Counted from the first letter of the stretch, positions 43,865 to 53,219 are shown. The stretch is DNA of 64,000 bases from Modestobacter lapidis (GCA_019779905.1 JABAKE010000001.1:310001-374000); one strand, 5' to 3'. Numbers and translations: made by a program. Notes: a model not told the origin generated them from the letters alone.

Positions 43865-45724
43865 ATGAGCGCGCGTACGCTGACCGGGCTCAGCGCACCA
43901 CCGTCGAAGGGGGCAACCGTGCCGCGCCGCAGAGACGCCGTCGTCCGGCGCGGGCTCCGCCACATCCGACGCGCCGTCGTCGAGCAGCCCCGGATCTTCG
44001 TGCTCGCCTTCCTCGGCAGCAGCCTGTACGGCGGGATGACCGTCGCCAGTGCCTACGTCATCGGCGGCATCACCGAGCGCGTCCTGCTGCCCGCCTTCGA
44101 CGACGGCGCCACCACCACCGCCGCCCTCACCCTGGCGGCCACCGCGATCCTCGCCGTCGCCGTCCTGAAGATCATCGGCATCCTCGGCCGTCGCCTCTTC
44201 GCCGGCATCATGAGCTACCGGCTGATGGCCGAGTACCGGCGCCGGGTCACCGGCCAGTACCTGCGCCTCCCGTTGTCCTGGCACCAGCGCCACCCCACCG
44301 GCCAGCTCCTCTCCAACGCCAACTCCGACGTCGAGGCGAGCTGGTTCTTCGTCTCCCCGCTGCCCTTCGCCTGCGGGGCCCTGGTCATGGTGGCCATCAC
44401 CGTCGCCGCGCTGTTCCTCACCGACCCGCTGCTCGCCCTGGTCGGCGTCGTCGTCTTCCCGCTCGTCTTCGTCCTCAACGCCGTCTACAGCCAGGTCATG
44501 TCGCCGCGCATGGAGCGCGCCCAGCAGCTCCGCGCCGAGGTCAGCGAGATCGCCCACGAGAGCTTCGACGCCGCCCTGGTGGTCAAGACCCTCGGCCGTG
44601 AGGCCGACGAGACCACCCGCTTCGCCGTCAAGGCCGACGAGCTCCGTGACGGCCTGGTCGCCGTCGGCCGCGTCCGCGGGCTGTTCGACCCGCTCATGGA
44701 GGCGCTGCCCAACCTGGGCACCCTCGCCGTCCTCCTCATCGGCGCCGACCGGGTCGCCGCCGGCGCCGCCGACGCCGGCGACCTGGTCTCCGTCGCCTAC
44801 CTCTTCACGCTCCTGGCGCTGCCCATCCGCGCCATCGGCTGGGTGCTCGCCGACCTGCCGCGCGCGCTCGCCGGCTTCGACCGGGTCACCCCCGTGCTGG
44901 AGGCCACCGGCGAGACCCGGCACGGCCCGGACGCGGCCCCGGCCGGCACCGGCGGTGCCGCACTCGGCCTCGCCGACGTCGACTTCCGCTTCGACGGCGC
45001 CCAGCGGCCCACCCTGGACGGCGTCACCTTCGACGTGGTCGCCGGCCGCACCGTCGCCGTCGTCGGCCCCACCGGCTCGGGGAAGTCCACCCTCGCCGGG
45101 CTCCTCGTCCGGCTCGTCGATCCGCACAGCGGTGCCGTGCTCCTCGACGGCATCGATCTGCGCTCCCTGCGCGAGGGCGAGGTCAGCGGTCAGGTGGCCT
45201 TCGTCCCGCAGTCGACGTTCCTCTTCGACGACACCGTCCGCGACAACGTGACCCTCGGCGCCCCGTTCGACGACGCCGAGGTCGGCGAAGCGCTCCGGAT
45301 CGCCGCCGCCGACGAGTTCGTCGCCCGCCTGCCCGCCGGCCTCGACACCCGCGTCGGCGAGCGCGGCGCCACCCTCTCCGGCGGCCAGCGCCAGCGCCTC
45401 GCCCTCGCCCGGGCCGTGGTCCGCCGCCCCCGGCTGCTGGTCCTGGACGACGCCACCAGCGCCGTCGATCCCTCGGTGGAGGCCCGCATCCTCGACGCCC
45501 TCCGGGCCAGCGACCGACCGGCCACCGTCGTCGTCGTCGCCTACCGGCAGGCCACCATCGCCCTCGCCGACGAGGTCGTCTGGCTCGAGGGCGGCCGGCT
45601 CGTCGCTCGAGGCAGCCACGCCGAGCTGCTGGCCACCGTCCCGGGCTACGCCGGGCTGGTGCAGGCCTACCAGCCACCGGAGGCCGTCGAGCGTGCCGCC
45701 GGGTCCGTGGAGGTGGGCGCGTGA
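43865..45724 (+). CDS. ABC exporter subunit A with non-canonical ATP site residues
   Basis: This 619-aa half-transporter has a six-helix membrane domain (about 45-335) and a nucleotide-binding domain. The Walker A is GPTGSGKST (about 400-408) and the signature LSGGQRQ is canonical. The Walker B ends LLVLDDATSAVD, with Asp where Glu is catalytic, and the H-loop reads VVVAYRQATI, with Tyr instead of His. Together with subunit B it forms an asymmetric heterodimer of the TM287/288 or BmrCD type; the substrate is unknown. The start is ATG 43865, with AGGAG 4-5 bases before it. It overlaps subunit B by four bases. Confidence 0.9.
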   Translation: MSARTLTGLSAPPSKGATVPRRRDAVVRRGLRHIRRAVVEQPRIFVLAFLGSSLYGGMTVASAYVIGGITERVLLPAFDDGATTTAALTLAATAILAVAVLKIIGILGRRLFAGIMSYRLMAEYRRRVTGQYLRLPLSWHQRHPTGQLLSNANSDVEASWFFVSPLPFACGALVMVAITVAALFLTDPLLALVGVVVFPLVFVLNAVYSQVMSPRMERAQQLRAEVSEIAHESFDAALVVKTLGREADETTRFAVKADELRDGLVAVGRVRGLFDPLMEALPNLGTLAVLLIGADRVAAGAADAGDLVSVAYLFTLLALPIRAIGWVLADLPRALAGFDRVTPVLEATGETRHGPDAAPAGTGGAALGLADVDFRFDGAQRPTLDGVTFDVVAGRTVAVVGPTGSGKSTLAGLLVRLVDPHSGAVLLDGIDLRSLREGEVSGQVAFVPQSTFLFDDTVRDNVTLGAPFDDAEVGEALRIAAADEFVARLPAGLDTRVGERGATLSGGQRQRLALARAVVRRPRLLVLDDATSAVDPSVEARILDALRASDRPATVVVVAYRQATIALADEVVWLEGGRLVARGSHAELLATVPGYAGLVQAYQPPEAVERAAGSVEVGA

Positions 45725-47541
45725 GCGAGCCGCTCCTCGCCGCCGACCGGCGTCCCGAGGGTGCGATGGCCACCCTGCGCCGCGGCCTCGCGATGATGCC
45801 GGAGTTCCGCCAGGGCCTCCCGGTCACCTTCCTGCTCGCGCTGCTGGCCACGGCCGGCCGGGTCGTCGTGCCCATCGCGGTGCAGCAGACCCTCGACCGC
45901 GGCCTCGGCGCCCCCGGGGGGCCCGACATCCCGCTGGTCCGCGACCTCGTCCTGGTCAGCGCGCTCGTCGTGGTGGTCACCAGCTTCGCGGTCTACCGGA
46001 TGAACGTCCGGCTCTTCCGGACGACGGAGACCGCGCTGGCGGGCCTGCGGATCCGCGCGTTCCGCCACGTCCACGACCTGTCGGTGCTGCACCAGCAGGG
46101 TGAGCGGCGCGGCTCGCTCGTCTCCCGGGTCACCAGCGACGTCGACCAGCTGTCGGTCTTCATGCAGTGGGGCGGGGTGCTGGGTCTGGTCAGCGTCGGC
46201 CAGCTCGTCGTCGCCACCGTCGTCATGGCCGTCTACAGCTGGCAGCTCACGCTGCTCGTGATCGTGTGCTTCGTGCCGCTGGCGATCGCCGTCAAGTACT
46301 TCTCCCGCCGGCTCGCCGCCGTCTACGGCGTGGTCCGCGAACGGGTCGGCGACGTCCTCGGTGCGGTCGCCGAATCCGTCGTCGGCGCACCGACCGTGCG
46401 GGCCTACGGGATCCGCGGCCGGACGGCGGCCCGCATCGACACGGCCATCGACCGGCACTACCGGGCCTCCGTCGACGCGCAGAAGGTCACCGCGGCCGTC
46501 TACGTCAGCGGCGAGCTCGTCGCCGCCGTGGCCAACGCCGCCGTCGTGGTCGTCGGTGTCCTGCTGGGCATCGCCGGCGACATCTCCGCCGGCACCCTGG
46601 TCGCCTTCCTGTTCCTGGTCACCCTGTTCGTCGCGCCGGTGCAGACCGCCAGCGAGGTGCTCAACGAGGCGCAGAACGCCGTCGCCGGGTTCCGCCGGGT
46701 CCTCGACGTGATCGACACCGAGCCCGACGTCCGCGACCCCGCCCTCGCCGATCCGGCGCGCGCCCGTGCCCTGCCGCCCGGGCCGCTGGACGTCCGGTTC
46801 GAGCGCGTCTCCTTCGCCTACACCGCGGGCGGCCGGGCGGCCCTCGACGACGTCGACCTGACCATCGCGGCGTGCCGCCGGGTGGCCGTCGTCGGGGAGA
46901 CCGGATCGGGCAAGACGACGTTCGCCAAGCTCGTCACCCGGCTGATGGACCCCACCGCGGGCCGGGTGCTCGTCGGTGGCGTCGCGCTGACCGACGTCGC
47001 GTTCTCCTCGCTGCGCGAGCGGGTGGTCATGGTGCCGCAGGACGGCTTCCTGTTCGACGCCTCGGTCGCCGACAACGTCCGCTACGGCCGCCCCGGCCTG
47101 ACCGACGCCGCGGTCACCCGGGCATTCGGCGAGCTGGGCCTGCGCGACTGGCTGCGGACCCTCTCCGACGGCGTGGCCACCCCGGTGGGCCAGCGCGGGG
47201 AGTCGCTGTCCGCGGGGGAGCGGCAGCTCGTGGCCGTCGCCCGCGCCTACGTCGCCGACCCCGACCTGCTCGTCCTCGACGAGGCCACCAGCGCCGTCGA
47301 CCCGGCCACCGAGATGCGGCTGACCCGGGCGCTGGACACCCTCACCACCGGCCGGACGACGCTCACCATCGCGCACCGGCTGTCCACCGCCGAGCGGGCC
47401 GACGAGGTGCTCGTCGTCGACGCCGGGCGGGTGGTGCAGCGCGGCCGGCACGACGAGCTGGTCCAGGTCCCCGGTGCGTACGCGCGGCTGCACGCCTCGT
47501 GGCGGCGCTCCTCCGGCCGCCAGCCGGAACCCGCGGCCTGA
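45721..47541 (+). CDS. ABC exporter subunit B with canonical Walker B and degenerate signature
   Basis: This 606-aa half-transporter has a six-helix membrane domain (about 30-320). The Walker A is GETGSGKTT, the Walker B LLVLDEATSAVD with catalytic Glu, and the H-loop LTIAHRLSTA with His, but the signature is LSAGERQL instead of LSGGQ. The consensus ATP site is therefore formed by its Walker A/B with the signature of subunit A, and the degenerate site by the reverse pairing. It starts at GTG 45721 in a 4-base overlap with the first subunit. Drug or lipid export is possible; no specific substrate is indicated. Confidence 0.9.
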   Translation: MSEPLLAADRRPEGAMATLRRGLAMMPEFRQGLPVTFLLALLATAGRVVVPIAVQQTLDRGLGAPGGPDIPLVRDLVLVSALVVVVTSFAVYRMNVRLFRTTETALAGLRIRAFRHVHDLSVLHQQGERRGSLVSRVTSDVDQLSVFMQWGGVLGLVSVGQLVVATVVMAVYSWQLTLLVIVCFVPLAIAVKYFSRRLAAVYGVVRERVGDVLGAVAESVVGAPTVRAYGIRGRTAARIDTAIDRHYRASVDAQKVTAAVYVSGELVAAVANAAVVVVGVLLGIAGDISAGTLVAFLFLVTLFVAPVQTASEVLNEAQNAVAGFRRVLDVIDTEPDVRDPALADPARARALPPGPLDVRFERVSFAYTAGGRAALDDVDLTIAACRRVAVVGETGSGKTTFAKLVTRLMDPTAGRVLVGGVALTDVAFSSLRERVVMVPQDGFLFDASVADNVRYGRPGLTDAAVTRAFGELGLRDWLRTLSDGVATPVGQRGESLSAGERQLVAVARAYVADPDLLVLDEATSAVDPATEMRLTRALDTLTTGRTTLTIAHRLSTAERADEVLVVDAGRVVQRGRHDELVQVPGAYARLHASWRRSSGRQPEPAA

Positions 47542-47595
47542 GGAGAGGTTCCCGGACCGGTGCGGGGAAGGGCCCCACGGCGGCGGCCGCCGTCC

Positions 47596-47601
47596 TACCG
47601 T
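47596..47601 (+). promoter_or_regulatory. -10 box TACCGT, leaderless start at 47608
   Basis: TACCGT ends 6 bases before ATG 47608, with no ribosome-binding site. Confidence 0.5.
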
Positions 47602-47607
47602 GCCGTC

Positions 47608-48033
47608 ATGACGCCACCGGCCGCCCTCCCGCGGCACGCCCGCCCGGTCGACCCCGCGCCCCGGGCCGCCCTCCTCGCCGTCGTGCTCGCCGGAGTCGGT
47701 GCCCTGGTCCTGCTCTTCCTCGCCTTCCTCATCTTCGCCCTCGGTGGGCTCGGCTCCGACGGCGCCGACCGGGAGTGGGCGCTGCTCCCGCTCGCCGCCG
47801 GCCTGGCCGCGGGCACCGGCGCGATCCGGCTGCTGCGCCGGCGCGGCTGGGGCGTGCTCGCGGTGGCCTGCCTGCTCGCGGCGGCGTTCGTCGCCCTGCT
47901 GGTCGCGCGGACCGCCGACGTCGGGGAGGACCCGCCGGTGGGCCTGGCACTGCTGCTGCTGGCCGGTCCGGTGCTCGCGCTCGGCCTGGTGCTCACCCCG
48001 ACGGTGCGGCGCTGGCTGGCCACGGCCTCCTGA
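47608..48033 (+). CDS. Small four-helix membrane protein, unknown function
   Basis: This 141-aa protein has hydrophobic segments at about 20-45, 55-73, 78-97 and 106-128, with Arg-rich turns (RLLRRRGW). No family recognised. The start is ATG 47608 six bases after a -10 box; a GTG at 47560 is in frame but lies upstream of the box. It stands alone, with its own promoter, between the ABC exporter and the FAD dehydrogenase. Confidence 0.65.
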   Translation: MTPPAALPRHARPVDPAPRAALLAVVLAGVGALVLLFLAFLIFALGGLGSDGADREWALLPLAAGLAAGTGAIRLLRRRGWGVLAVACLLAAAFVALLVARTADVGEDPPVGLALLLLAGPVLALGLVLTPTVRRWLATAS

Positions 48034-48088
48034 GCAGCACCGGCGCGCCGCTCGGCGCGCGGCGCCCGCGTGGCGGGTCCGTGCCCGA

Positions 48089-48094
48089 TAGCGT
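48089..48094 (+). promoter_or_regulatory. -10 box TAGCGT, leaderless FAD dehydrogenase
   Basis: TAGCGT ends 7 bases before GTG 48102. The box and spacing are the same as at hisH. GTG 48081, also in frame, is upstream of it. Confidence 0.5.
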
Positions 48095-48101
48095 CGCTCA
48101 C

Positions 48102-49757
48102 GTGGTCATCGACGCGGACGTCATCGTGGTCGGGGCGGGGCTGGCCGGGCTGGTCGCCACCGCCGAGCTGGCCGACGCCGGGAAGCGGGTGCTGCTGCTG
48201 GACCAGGAGCCGGTCGCCTCCCTCGGCGGGCAGGCGCACTGGTCCTTCGGTGGGCTCTTCCTCGTCGACACCCCCGAGCAGCGGCGGCTGCGGGTCAAGG
48301 ACTCCCTGGAGCTCGCCCGGCAGGACTGGCTGGGCACCGCCGGGTTCGACCGGCCAGAGGACCACTGGCCCCGGCAGTGGGCCGAGGCCTACCTGCAGTT
48401 CGCCGCCGGCGAGAAGCGGGCGTGGTTGCGCGGTCAGGGCATCCGGTTCTTCCCGGTGGTGGGCTGGGCCGAGCGCGGCGGCTACACGGCCACGGGGCAC
48501 GGCAACTCCGTGCCCCGGTTCCACATCGTCTGGGGGACCGGCCCCGGCCTGCTCGCGCCGTTCGCCGGCCGGGTGCTCGACGCCGTCGACCAGGGCCTGG
48601 TCGAGGTGCGCTCGCGGCACCGGGTCGACGGGCTGGTGGTCACCGACGGCGCGGTCACCGGCGTGCGGGGTGCGGTGCTGGAACCCAGCGACGTGCCCCG
48701 CGGGGTCGCCAGCTCCCGCAGTCCGGTCGGCGACTTCGAGCTCTCCGCGCAGGCCGTCGTCGTCACCGCCGGCGGGATCGGCGCCAACCACGACCTGGTC
48801 CGCCGCAACTGGCCGGCCCGGCTGGGCCCTGTCCCGGAGAAGCTGCTGTCCGGCGTCCCGGCGCACGTCGACGGCCGGATGCTCGGCATCGCCGCCGACG
48901 CCGGGGCCAGCGTGGTCAACCCCGACCGGATGTGGCACTACACCGAGGGCGTCACCAACTGGGATCCGGTCTGGGCGCGGCACGGCATCCGGATCCTGCC
49001 CGGCCCGTCCTCGCTGTGGCTGGATGCCACCGGCGCCCGGCTGCCGGTCCCGCTCTTCCCCGGCTTCGACACCCTGGGCACCCTGGCGCACATCGGGACG
49101 ACGGGGCACCAGCACACCTGGTTCCTGCTCACCCGGAAGATCATCGAGAAGGAGTTCACCCTCTCCGGCTCCGAGCAGAACCCCGACCTGACCGGCAAGG
49201 ACATCCGGCTGCTGCTCACCCGGCTCCGGTCCGGCGCCGCCGCCCCCGTGCAGGCCTTCCTCGACTACGGCGAGGACTTCGTCAGCGCCGGCACGCTGCC
49301 CGAGCTGGTCGCCGCGATGAATCGGGTCACCGGCGACACCCCCCACCTGGAGCTGGCCACCGTCGAGCGGGAGGTCGTCGCCCGCGACCGGGAGATCGCC
49401 AACACCTTCAGCAAGGACCTGCAGGTCACCGCCATCCGGCAGGCCCGCACCTTCCTCGGCGACAAGCTGATCCGGGTGGCCGCGCCGCACCGGTTGCTCG
49501 ACCCCGACGCCGGCCCGCTGATCGCCGTCCGGCTCAGCGTGCTCACCCGCAAGACCCTCGGCGGGCTGGAGACCGACCTGTCCGCGCGGGTCGTGCGGCC
49601 CGGCGGCGACGTGTTCCCCGGCCTGTACGCCGCCGGGGAGATCGCCGGCTTCGGCGGCGGCGGGATGCACGGCTACCGCTCGCTGGAGGGCACCTTCCTC
49701 GGCGGCTGCCTGTTCTCCGGGCGCACCGCCGGCCGGGCGCTGGCGGCCGCCCTGTGA
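48102..49757 (+). CDS. FAD-binding dehydrogenase (fumarate reductase/KSTD-like flavoprotein)
   Basis: This 551-aa flavoprotein has the N-terminal FAD motif VIVVGAGLAGLVATAELADAG (about 6-26), LGGQAHWSFGGLF near 45-57, a second FAD contact VVTAGGIGANHDLVRRNW, and the C-terminal FAD-binding segment GGGGMHGYRSLEGTFLGG (about 520-537). Length and motifs match the putative FAD-binding dehydrogenase group related to 3-ketosteroid dehydrogenases; the substrate is unknown. The start is GTG 48102 from the promoter position. It overlaps the following gene by four bases. Confidence 0.88.
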   Translation: MVIDADVIVVGAGLAGLVATAELADAGKRVLLLDQEPVASLGGQAHWSFGGLFLVDTPEQRRLRVKDSLELARQDWLGTAGFDRPEDHWPRQWAEAYLQFAAGEKRAWLRGQGIRFFPVVGWAERGGYTATGHGNSVPRFHIVWGTGPGLLAPFAGRVLDAVDQGLVEVRSRHRVDGLVVTDGAVTGVRGAVLEPSDVPRGVASSRSPVGDFELSAQAVVVTAGGIGANHDLVRRNWPARLGPVPEKLLSGVPAHVDGRMLGIAADAGASVVNPDRMWHYTEGVTNWDPVWARHGIRILPGPSSLWLDATGARLPVPLFPGFDTLGTLAHIGTTGHQHTWFLLTRKIIEKEFTLSGSEQNPDLTGKDIRLLLTRLRSGAAAPVQAFLDYGEDFVSAGTLPELVAAMNRVTGDTPHLELATVEREVVARDREIANTFSKDLQVTAIRQARTFLGDKLIRVAAPHRLLDPDAGPLIAVRLSVLTRKTLGGLETDLSARVVRPGGDVFPGLYAAGEIAGFGGGGMHGYRSLEGTFLGGCLFSGRTAGRALAAAL

Positions 49758-50374
49758 CGCAGCGGCCGGAGGAGGAACCGGACTGGGACGCCGTCGTCCC
49801 GTACACCGGGCCGCCGAGCTCCCGGCCGGCGCCGGGCTGGGCGCCGCCGGTGTACGCGCCGCCGCCGGCCCCGTACGGACTGCCCTACGCGCCACCGACC
49901 GGCTGGGCCTGGGCGCCGCCGCGGCCCGTCCGTCCGCAGCGCCCCGGGGCCTCCATCGCCGCCGCCGTGCTCGCCTTCGTGCTGGCGGCGCTGACCCTGT
50001 TCGGCACCGTGTACGCGATGGCGTTCAGCGCGCTGCTGGCCGTCTCGCGCCGCTCCGCCGGCGGCCTGGGCCCGTGGATCGCCCTGGTCCAGCTCGGCGT
50101 CGTCGGGCTGCTCGTGGCCGGCGGTCTGCTGGTGCTCGGCGGCCGGCGGGCCTGGCTGTTCGTCGCCGCGGGTGCGGAGGTCGCCCTGTCGGTCTACTGG
50201 GTGGTCGTGCTCGACGCCGCCGCGCTCCCCGGCCTCGGCGACGGGGTGCTCACCGTGCCGGTGGTCTTCGTCGTGCTCGCCGCCGCCTCCGCCGGGCTGG
50301 CCTGCACGCCGGCCGCCCGCGCCTGGGAGCGGAGCCAGGCGGCCCGCCGGGCCGGCGCCGCGTCCAGGGGCTGA
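49754..50374 (+). CDS. Membrane protein with Pro/Tyr-rich N-terminus
   Basis: This 206-aa protein has a Pro/Ala/Tyr-rich cytoplasmic N-terminus (about 1-60) and four hydrophobic segments (about 65-90, 105-125, 130-152 and 160-180). The N-terminal composition is like DUF4190-type and other actinobacterial membrane proteins, but no function can be named. It starts with GTG 49754, overlapping the FAD dehydrogenase by four bases, so it is translated with it. Confidence 0.7.
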   Translation: MTQRPEEEPDWDAVVPYTGPPSSRPAPGWAPPVYAPPPAPYGLPYAPPTGWAWAPPRPVRPQRPGASIAAAVLAFVLAALTLFGTVYAMAFSALLAVSRRSAGGLGPWIALVQLGVVGLLVAGGLLVLGGRRAWLFVAAGAEVALSVYWVVVLDAAALPGLGDGVLTVPVVFVVLAAASAGLACTPAARAWERSQAARRAGAASRG

Positions 50375-50395
50375 GGTCCGGCCGACGCGGGGTGG

Positions 50396-50401
50396 GACGA
50401 T
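50396..50401 (+). promoter_or_regulatory. -10 box GACGAT, leaderless hisI-trpE
   Basis: GACGAT ends 6 bases before ATG 50408. It probably drives the joint hisI-trpE transcript. Confidence 0.4.
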
Positions 50402-50407
50402 CGGGGC

Positions 50408-50770
50408 ATGCCCGCCCCCACCCTCGACCCCGCTGTGGCCGAACTGCTCCGCCGGGACGACGCCGGCCTGGTCGCCGCCGTCGTCCAGCAGCACGACACG
50501 GGGGAGGTGCTGATGGTCGCCTGGATGGACGACGAGGCACTGCACCGCACCCTCACCACCGGCCGGGCCACCTACTGGTCACGCAGCCGGGGCGAGTACT
50601 GGGTCAAGGGCGAGACCTCCGGGCACCGCCAGTGGGTCCGCGACGTGCGGGTCGACTGCGACGGCGACGCGCTGCTGCTGCTCGTCGACCAGGAGGGCCC
50701 GGCCTGCCACACCGGGGAGCGCAGCTGCTTCCACCGCGCGCTGCCCGCGGTCCCCGGGAAGGCCCGGTGA
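50408..50770 (+). CDS. hisI: Phosphoribosyl-AMP cyclohydrolase
   Basis: This zinc enzyme opens the adenine ring of PR-AMP in histidine synthesis. It has 120 aa and is monofunctional (no HisE part). The motifs are [35 protein letters not shown], the metal-binding Asp cluster [14 protein letters not shown] and the Cys/His cluster [13 protein letters not shown]. It overlaps trpE by four bases (GTGA), which joins the last his gene in the window to the trp cluster. Confidence 0.96.
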   Translation: MPAPTLDPAVAELLRRDDAGLVAAVVQQHDTGEVLMVAWMDDEALHRTLTTGRATYWSRSRGEYWVKGETSGHRQWVRDVRVDCDGDALLLLVDQEGPACHTGERSCFHRALPAVPGKAR

Positions 50771-52293
50771 CCCCGCGGCTGGGCGCCACCTCCCCGAGCC
50801 GCGAGGAGTTCGCCGCGCGGGGGGCGGGAGCCGGTGCCATGGTCCCGGTCACCCGGCGGCTGCTGGCCGACAGCGAGACCGCCGTCGGCATCTACCGCAA
50901 GCTCGCCGGCAACCGGCCGGGCACCGTGCTGCTCGAGTCCGCCGAGCAGGGCAAGCAGTGGTCGCGCTACAGCTTCGTCGGGGTGCGCAGCGCCGGTGTC
51001 CTCACCGAGCGCGGCGGGACGACGGTGTGGCTGGGCGCCCCGGTCCCCGGGCTCACCGACGACCTGCCCGCCGACCCGCTGGCCGCCGTCCGGGTGCTGG
51101 CCCGGGCGCTGCGGTCACCGCGCACCGCCGGGCTGCCGCCGCTGACCGGCGGGCTGGTGGGCTACCTCGGCTACGACGTCGTCCGCCGGCTGGAGCGGCT
51201 GCCGCAGACGAGCACCGACGACATGGGCATGCCCGAGCTCGCCCTGATGCTGGTCACCGACCTGGCCGTCCTCGACCACACCGACGGCACCGTGCTGCTC
51301 ATCGCCAACGCGCTGCGCGGCGCCGGTGGCTACGACAGCGGCTACGACGACGCGGTGGCCCGGCTCGACGCGATGGCCGCCGACCTGACCAGGGCGGTGC
51401 CCCCGGGGGTGGCCGTGCTCGGCGCCGGTGACGCCGGGCCGCAGTACCGCAGCAACATGGCGCCGGGCGTCTTCGCGGCCGGGGTGCAGCGGATCCGCGA
51501 GCACGTCCGGGCCGGCGACGTCTTCCAGGCCGTGCTGAGCCAGCGGTTCGAGGTGCCCACCGGCGTCGAGGCGCTGGACCTGTACCGGGTGCTGCGGGCC
51601 ACCAACCCCTCGCCGTACATGTACCTGCTGCGCTTCGAGGGCCGGGAGTCACCCTTCGACGTCGTCGGATCCAGCCCCGAGGCGCTGGTCACCGTCACCG
51701 GTGACCGGGCCGTCGTGCACCCCCCGGCCGGCACCCGGCCACGGGGCGCGACCCCCGAGGAGGACGTGCGGCTCACCGAGGAGCTGCTGGCCGACCCCAA
51801 GGAGCGGGCCGAGCACGTGATGCTCGTCGACCTGGCCCGCAACGACCTGGGCCGGGTCAGCGTCCCGGGCACCGTGGAGGTCGCGGACTTCATGCGGGTC
51901 GAGCGCTACAGCCACGTGATGCACCTGGTCTCCACCGTGGCCGGCCGGCTGCTGCCCGGCCGGGACGCCCTCGACGTCGTCGACGCCACCTTTCCGGCCG
52001 GCACGGTCTCCGGTGCGCCGAAGCCCCGGGCGATGGAGATCATCGAGTCGCTGGAACCCACCCGGCGGGCGCTGTACGCCGGCACGGTCGGCTACGTCGA
52101 CGCCAGCGGCGACATGGACATGGCGATCGCCATCCGCACCGCCGTGCTGCACGACGGGCAGGCGTACGTGCAGGCCGGCGCGGGCATCGTCGCCGACAGC
52201 GATCCGGCCGCCGAGGAGGCCGAGACCCGGCACAAGGCCCGGGCGGTGCTGGCCGCGATCGCCGCGGCAGAGGGGCTGCGGGAGCTTCCGTGA
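50767..52293 (+). CDS. trpE: Anthranilate synthase component I
   Basis: TrpE converts chorismate and ammonia to anthranilate, the first step of tryptophan synthesis. It has 508 aa. The feedback-site motif [16 protein letters not shown] is at about 58-73; the chorismate-binding part has [58 protein letters not shown] and [12 protein letters not shown]. It starts with GTG 50767 overlapping hisI. A repeat-rich stretch follows its stop. No glutaminase subunit (trpG) or trpD is in the window. Confidence 0.96.
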   Translation: MTPRLGATSPSREEFAARGAGAGAMVPVTRRLLADSETAVGIYRKLAGNRPGTVLLESAEQGKQWSRYSFVGVRSAGVLTERGGTTVWLGAPVPGLTDDLPADPLAAVRVLARALRSPRTAGLPPLTGGLVGYLGYDVVRRLERLPQTSTDDMGMPELALMLVTDLAVLDHTDGTVLLIANALRGAGGYDSGYDDAVARLDAMAADLTRAVPPGVAVLGAGDAGPQYRSNMAPGVFAAGVQRIREHVRAGDVFQAVLSQRFEVPTGVEALDLYRVLRATNPSPYMYLLRFEGRESPFDVVGSSPEALVTVTGDRAVVHPPAGTRPRGATPEEDVRLTEELLADPKERAEHVMLVDLARNDLGRVSVPGTVEVADFMRVERYSHVMHLVSTVAGRLLPGRDALDVVDATFPAGTVSGAPKPRAMEIIESLEPTRRALYAGTVGYVDASGDMDMAIAIRTAVLHDGQAYVQAGAGIVADSDPAAEEAETRHKARAVLAAIAAAEGLRELP

Positions 52294-52302
52294 GCGGACA
52301 GG

Positions 52303-52422
52303 GGCGTGAGCATCTCAGCGAGCGTCGGAGCCGACAGGGCGTGAGCATCGCAGCGAGCGCCAGCGAGCGAGGAGCGGAGCGACCGCGGAGGCGACCTGTG
52401 ACAGAGCGAGCGAGGAGCGGAG
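52303..52422. repeat. Short direct repeats between trpE and the Trp-region membrane protein gene
   Basis: Two 22-base copies of GGCGTGAGCATC(T/G)CAGCGAGCG (52303-52324 and 52338-52359, one mismatch) are followed by two exact 17-base copies of GCGAGCGAGGAGCGGAG (52363-52379 and 52406-52422). The region has no stop codon in the frame of the next gene, so it could be read as an N-terminal extension. Confidence 0.8.
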
Positions 52423-52451
52423 GGCCCCGCGGGAGCGAACCATCCGATGCC

Positions 52452-53156
52452 ATGACTGCCCGCCGGGAGATGACCCTGGCGCTCGCCGGCTGCGCCACCG
52501 CCGGTGGTCTGGCGCTGTCCGCCTCCGCCCAGCGCTGGCTCACGGTCACGATCACCCGGCCGCGCCCGCTGCCGCCGGTCGTGGAGACGCTCACCGGTGG
52601 CCAGGCCGCCCCGCTGGTGACCGCCTGCGGCCTGCTGCTGCTCGCCGCCGCGGTCGCGGTGCCGGCGGTGCGCGGCGCCGGCCGGGTGGCCGTGGGGCTG
52701 CTCGTGGCCGCCGCCGGCGCCGGGCTGGGCTGGTCGGGCGTGCGCGGCCTCACCGGCGCCCTGACCGACGCGGCCGCCGTCGACGCGGCCGGCCGGATCG
52801 GTGGCGGCACGGAGATCTCCGGTGCGGCCGCTGCCGGGTGGCCGGCGGTCGCCGTCGCCGCCGGCCTGGTCGCCCTGCTGGCCGGGCTGCTGGTGGCGGT
52901 CCGCGGGCGGGCCTGGCCGGGGATGGGCCGGCGCTACGAGCGGGCCGGCAGTGCCACCACGACGGCGTCCGCCGCGGCGGCCACCGGTCGCCCGCAGACG
53001 CCGGAGGACCGCCACCAGGCGGCCTGGCAGGCGCTTGACCGCGGTGAGGATCCCACCGTGGATGCCCCCGTGGATGCCCTGCTGGACCCGGCCGGGGACG
53101 GCCCGGGGGAGGACAGCGGGCCCGGGCCGGCGGGGCGGGGCGGGGCGACAGTGTGA
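52452..53156 (+). CDS. Trp-region membrane protein (TIGR02234-like)
   Basis: This 234-aa protein has four hydrophobic segments (about 8-28, 52-74, 79-98 and 130-152) and a hydrophilic Ala/Asp/Gly-rich tail. Size, position between trpE and trpC, and the ALSASAQRWLTV stretch after the first helix match the TIGR02234 family found in actinobacterial trp regions; its function is unknown. The start is ATG 52452; the frame is open back to 52290 through the repeats, but that extension is not typical of the family. Confidence 0.8.
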   Translation: MTARREMTLALAGCATAGGLALSASAQRWLTVTITRPRPLPPVVETLTGGQAAPLVTACGLLLLAAAVAVPAVRGAGRVAVGLLVAAAGAGLGWSGVRGLTGALTDAAAVDAAGRIGGGTEISGAAAAGWPAVAVAAGLVALLAGLLVAVRGRAWPGMGRRYERAGSATTTASAAAATGRPQTPEDRHQAAWQALDRGEDPTVDAPVDALLDPAGDGPGEDSGPGPAGRGGATV

Positions 53157-53213
53157 CCCCCTCGTCCGGGGTGCCCGCACCGAGCCCCCGGCGGCTGCCC
53201 GCCCCGGCGTCTC

Positions 53214-53219
53214 TAGAGT
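53214..53219 (+). promoter_or_regulatory. Possible -10 box TAGAGT before the 33-codon ORF and trpC
   Basis: TAGAGT would give a short leader (about 28 bases) holding GAGGAG before GTG 53254. No good -35 is visible. Confidence 0.3.
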
